Virus record (IMG/VR): IMGVR_UViG_3300031234_000026
Span: 1-31,530 of that record
DNA: 31,530 bases
Direction: 5' to 3' (one strand)
From: a virus
A model generated the notes under the pieces. It was given only the letters and a program-made list of their open reading frames with translations. It did not search any database and was not told where the DNA came from. The translations under genes and the position numbers were made by a program. Below, in pieces: positions 29,399 through 31,530 of this stretch (positions within the stretch are counted from its first letter, which is position 1; each line of letters starts with the position of its first letter).

Positions 29399-31002
29399 CG
29401 TCGAAACCCTCCTCCGCTCGCGTAGGGGTCCAGTCCCCGGCCGCGGCCTACTTCGTTTTCGTAAATGTCATTTGACGGTTGCTGCCGCTGGGCATGAGGA
29501 TCGTCGGCCGTCCACCCGCGTTTCTCGTAAACGGCGAGAGCGAGTGCGTCGAAGGTGTCCGGCGAACGACCGATGCGGTCACGGATCTCGCTCTTGGCCG
29601 TCGCGCGAATTCGACCGTCAGGCATTGAGATCCACGTGGGTTCGTAGAGCTCGATCTCTAGCTTGTCGTCCTTGGGGATGGCGCCATCTTGCATCCACCC
29701 ACCAAGCGTCCAGATCAGTTCATCGCGCACGCGTTCGAACTTCGACGGGTCCCGTACATACTTCGACGATGACCGGATCTGGACGACCTCGAACGCGTTG
29801 CCAGGGTCACGTAGACGACGCTCCTCGGCCTCGGAACGAAGCCGGCCAAGGAGCTCGGACCCGATGAGCCCTTCCGCGTCCACGTGAACCGATGGCGTCT
29901 CGCCGCTCTGCCGGTGCTGAGCGATGAACGTTGTCGTCGTCTGGACAATCGCGTCGACGGATTGACCACGAAGCCGAAATACCTGGATGCACTGGTTTCC
30001 CCTCACGGCTGCCCATGCTGTTTCGTCTCCCTTGTCTCCGGGACCGGCAGGGTCAAGCCCGATCACGAGACGACCGGCCGCTTCCTGCGGCGCGAACCGG
30101 AGTTTCGCCTCGTCGATAAGCGCCATTGGGATGCATCGGCCCGTCTCGTTTCGCAGGAACTCCCCGAGCACGCGGACAATGAAGAACGGGTTATCCTCGC
30201 CGCCGTAGTATTGTCTCGCATCCTCAACGCGAGCGGCGTTGACGGTGAACGGGACGACGATACCCGTCTCGCGTTGCCACCGTATGATGTCGAGCGCCGA
30301 GACGTGGAACGTCTGCCACTGATCCCTCAGACGGTTGAACGCCTCGTAGAACGGTCCGGAGCATCGAGTAGGGTTTCCGGTGAGTACGATCGTCCCGCCA
30401 CCCATCGCGTTTCCCGACAATACCTCGGCCTTGTTCGAGGGGAGCGCCGATGCTTCGTCGATGATGAAGAGCATTCGACCGGACAACCCTGCGACCGACT
30501 CGATCTCGCGACCGGTGATGCCACGGATCTCCCTCCCGCCGTCCGTCGACACAAATCCACCCGACGGGGCCTTCGCCAGCACACCATCGACGTCCGTCCC
30601 AAACTCCTTCGCCCGACGGAGCACCGCCGCCAGCTCTCGCCACAGCACCGCCTTCGTCTGGTCTTCGATGGCAGCCGTCACAAACACGCGTGCATCTGGG
30701 AAGCACTCGTAGAACCACATCGCCGACAGAATGGTCGTCAGCGACTTGCCGGCCTTCTGACACGACCGGACCGCGATGCGCGGCGGCTTGTCCCCCCAGA
30801 CCCCAGCGCATACCGCGCGCAAGATCGTCTCTTGGTGGGGCATTAGAACTTGGACACCAAGCCGCTGCTTCGCGTATCCGACCGGGTCCCGATCCCATCG
30901 CTTCAAGGGATAGTCGATGCGGTTACGAACCAGGTTCAGCGCGCGTACCGCCTTCCCGATCTCACCGGCAACAGTGACGGCGCGAGACGTGTTTGCGGTC
31001 AT
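29395..31002 (-). CDS. Large terminase subunit (TerL, Mu gp28-like)
   Basis: A 535-residue packaging motor. The ATPase half has a Walker A variant R-S-C-Q-K-A-G-K-S (79-87), Walker B M-L-F-I-I-D-E-A-S (177-185) and the coupling motif L-T-G-N-P-T (207-212). The RuvC-like nuclease half has Asp317 in I-G-L-D-P-A-G, Asp375 in V-H-V-D-A-E-G and a last Asp in D-T-F-D-A-L-A-L-A-V. It cuts concatemers and pumps DNA into the head through the portal. The ATG at 31002 overlaps the preceding stop as ATGA. Confidence 0.88.
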   Translation of the reverse strand: MTANTSRAVTVAGEIGKAVRALNLVRNRIDYPLKRWDRDPVGYAKQRLGVQVLMPHQETILRAVCAGVWGDKPPRIAVRSCQKAGKSLTTILSAMWFYECFPDARVFVTAAIEDQTKAVLWRELAAVLRRAKEFGTDVDGVLAKAPSGGFVSTDGGREIRGITGREIESVAGLSGRMLFIIDEASALPSNKAEVLSGNAMGGGTIVLTGNPTRCSGPFYEAFNRLRDQWQTFHVSALDIIRWQRETGIVVPFTVNAARVEDARQYYGGEDNPFFIVRVLGEFLRNETGRCIPMALIDEAKLRFAPQEAAGRLVIGLDPAGPGDKGDETAWAAVRGNQCIQVFRLRGQSVDAIVQTTTTFIAQHRQSGETPSVHVDAEGLIGSELLGRLRSEAEERRLRDPGNAFEVVQIRSSSKYVRDPSKFERVRDELIWTLGGWMQDGAIPKDDKLEIELYEPTWISMPDGRIRATAKSEIRDRIGRSPDTFDALALAVYEKRGWTADDPHAQRQQPSNDIYENEVGRGRGLDPYASGGGFRR

Positions 31003-31460
31003 GACCCGTTGAACTCCCTGTCCACGGCCTCGATGCATGCGTCGCACGTGAGGCAGCGCATCAGCCGATCGAGGGCTCGACGAAACGGAGCGCTCCTCGC
31101 AACGGTCGCGTCACTGAGTTCCCCCTCGCCACGATGCTCCCTGAGTTGAGCCAGCGCCTGCCGGTACGTGGACGAAAGGCTGGCGCGGGTGGACATCGAC
31201 TCACCCTTCGCAATGGCGGCGTCGAGCTCGCTCTTCGCACGAGCCGCGTAGAGCTCGCACTCGTGCTCGGTTGAGCCCAGGAGGGCGACGCCCGGGAGCT
31301 CTACCGTAACATTCGCCTCAGGACGCGCCGGTTGGCCCGAAACAGTCAAGGGTGAGTCCGGCGTCTGAAACTTCGTCCTAGGCCCGCTTCCGGCGGAGGA
31401 ACGGTGCTTCCTGGACCTGAGCGTCGACGGCTTCGGGTTCGCGACCGGCAGCCGACCCAT
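30999..31460 (-). CDS. Candidate small terminase subunit or terminase-associated protein
   Basis: A 153-residue protein. The first 50 residues are basic, Ser/Pro-rich and disordered. From about 62 on it is helical and ends with C-x-x-C (L-T-C-D-A-C) near residue 140. It lies directly upstream of TerL with an ATGA overlap, where small terminases reside, but no helix-turn-helix is obvious. The start has no convincing ribosome site. It is the first gene of the late block in the window. Confidence 0.45.
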   Translation of the reverse strand: MGRLPVANPKPSTLRSRKHRSSAGSGPRTKFQTPDSPLTVSGQPARPEANVTVELPGVALLGSTEHECELYAARAKSELDAAIAKGESMSTRASLSSTYRQALAQLREHRGEGELSDATVARSAPFRRALDRLMRCLTCDACIEAVDREFNGS

Positions 31461-31476
31461 CAGGACACCCGTGAAC

Positions 31477-31525
31477 GTTGCAAATGAAGTGCAACTGGAA
31501 CCGGTCGAGTTTGGAAGTCGGTTCC
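31477..31525. promoter_or_regulatory. Two inverted repeats upstream of the terminase genes
   Basis: GTTGCA (31477-31482) pairs with TGCAAC (31490-31495) and GGAACCG (31497-31503) pairs with CGGTTCC (31519-31525). They lie next to each other just upstream of the first late gene. They could be operators, a pac/cos-related site or a leader structure. I saw no clear -10 and -35 pair. Confidence 0.35.
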
Positions 31526-31530
31526 GCTAG

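Larger units (their letters stand above)
3192..31460 (-). mobile_element. Late gene block of a Mu-lineage contractile-tailed phage or prophage
   Basis: All genes in this 28-kb stretch lie on the minus strand in the order terminase, portal, protease, capsid, neck, sheath, tube, chaperone, tape measure, baseplate, fibres, lysis. Most neighbours overlap by 4 nt. The head genes resemble phage Mu types (gp29/DUF935 portal, gpT-like capsid, gp36-like neck) and the sheath, tube and baseplate J proteins mark a myovirus. Neither attachment sites nor integration genes are in the window, so the ends of the phage genome are unknown. Confidence 0.9.

Noticed and set aside
1-31530. tRNA genes, Mu-type transposase, integrase or attachment sites
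   Set aside because: I looked for cloverleaf ends, DDE or tyrosine recombinase motifs and long flanking direct repeats and saw none. The phage ends probably lie outside the window.

Overview
The window is dominated by the late (virion and lysis) genes of a contractile-tailed phage or prophage. They run almost without a break on the minus strand from about 31460 down to 3192. The DNA is GC-rich (hand counts of sample lines give about 65%) and the lysis region encodes lipobox proteins, so a Gram-negative host is likely. The Asp/Ala/Ser-rich linker behind one lipobox resembles lipoproteins I associate with Myxococcota; that host guess is weak. The head genes look like the phage Mu lineage (DUF935/gp29 portal, protease-scaffold, gpT-type capsid, gp36-type neck protein) and the tail is a myovirus tail. 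No transposase of Mu type, integrase or lysogeny repressor region is visible, so the replication and lysogeny genes must lie outside.

Layout in transcription order (right to left): candidate small terminase (30999-31460) and large terminase (29395-31002). Next comes an accessory block of a methyltransferase, two glycosyltransferase-like proteins, a small hypothetical protein and a small XRE regulator (26695-29398). The head module follows: portal, S49 protease with a nested scaffold start, decoration protein, major capsid, neck and connector proteins (19762-26653). The tail module holds sheath, tube, a tail chaperone with a -1 frameshift site, tape measure, hub and baseplate proteins including baseplate J, a tail-protein-I-like protein, a glycine-rich fibre and a lipobox-bearing fibre-like protein (6658-19649). 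A lysis and membrane module ends the block (3192-6656): small membrane proteins, a papain-like protein of unknown role and a glucosaminidase-type endolysin. At least 23 gene junctions in this block are 4-nt ATGA, GTGA or TTGA overlaps, which suggests one long, translationally coupled operon.

Left of the late block are two short plus-strand genes (2617-3163) that converge on it. Next is an IS200/IS605-family element (tnpA minus, tnpB plus, a candidate omega RNA at the right end). At the edge lie two coupled minus-strand genes, one of them a pentapeptide-repeat protein cut off by the window start. The IS tnpA carries an 11-bp tandem duplication that appears to have shifted its reading frame and fused it to neighbouring sequence.

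Most notable signals: the glycosyltransferase/methyltransferase/XRE cargo embedded between terminase and portal; the A7 slippery site; the hairpins that bury the sheath ribosome-binding site; the nested scaffold start; the lipoprotein-anchored fibre; the tnpA duplication; and two copies of a related GC-rich hairpin 5.7 kb apart. All assignments come from reading the sequence; no database search was possible.
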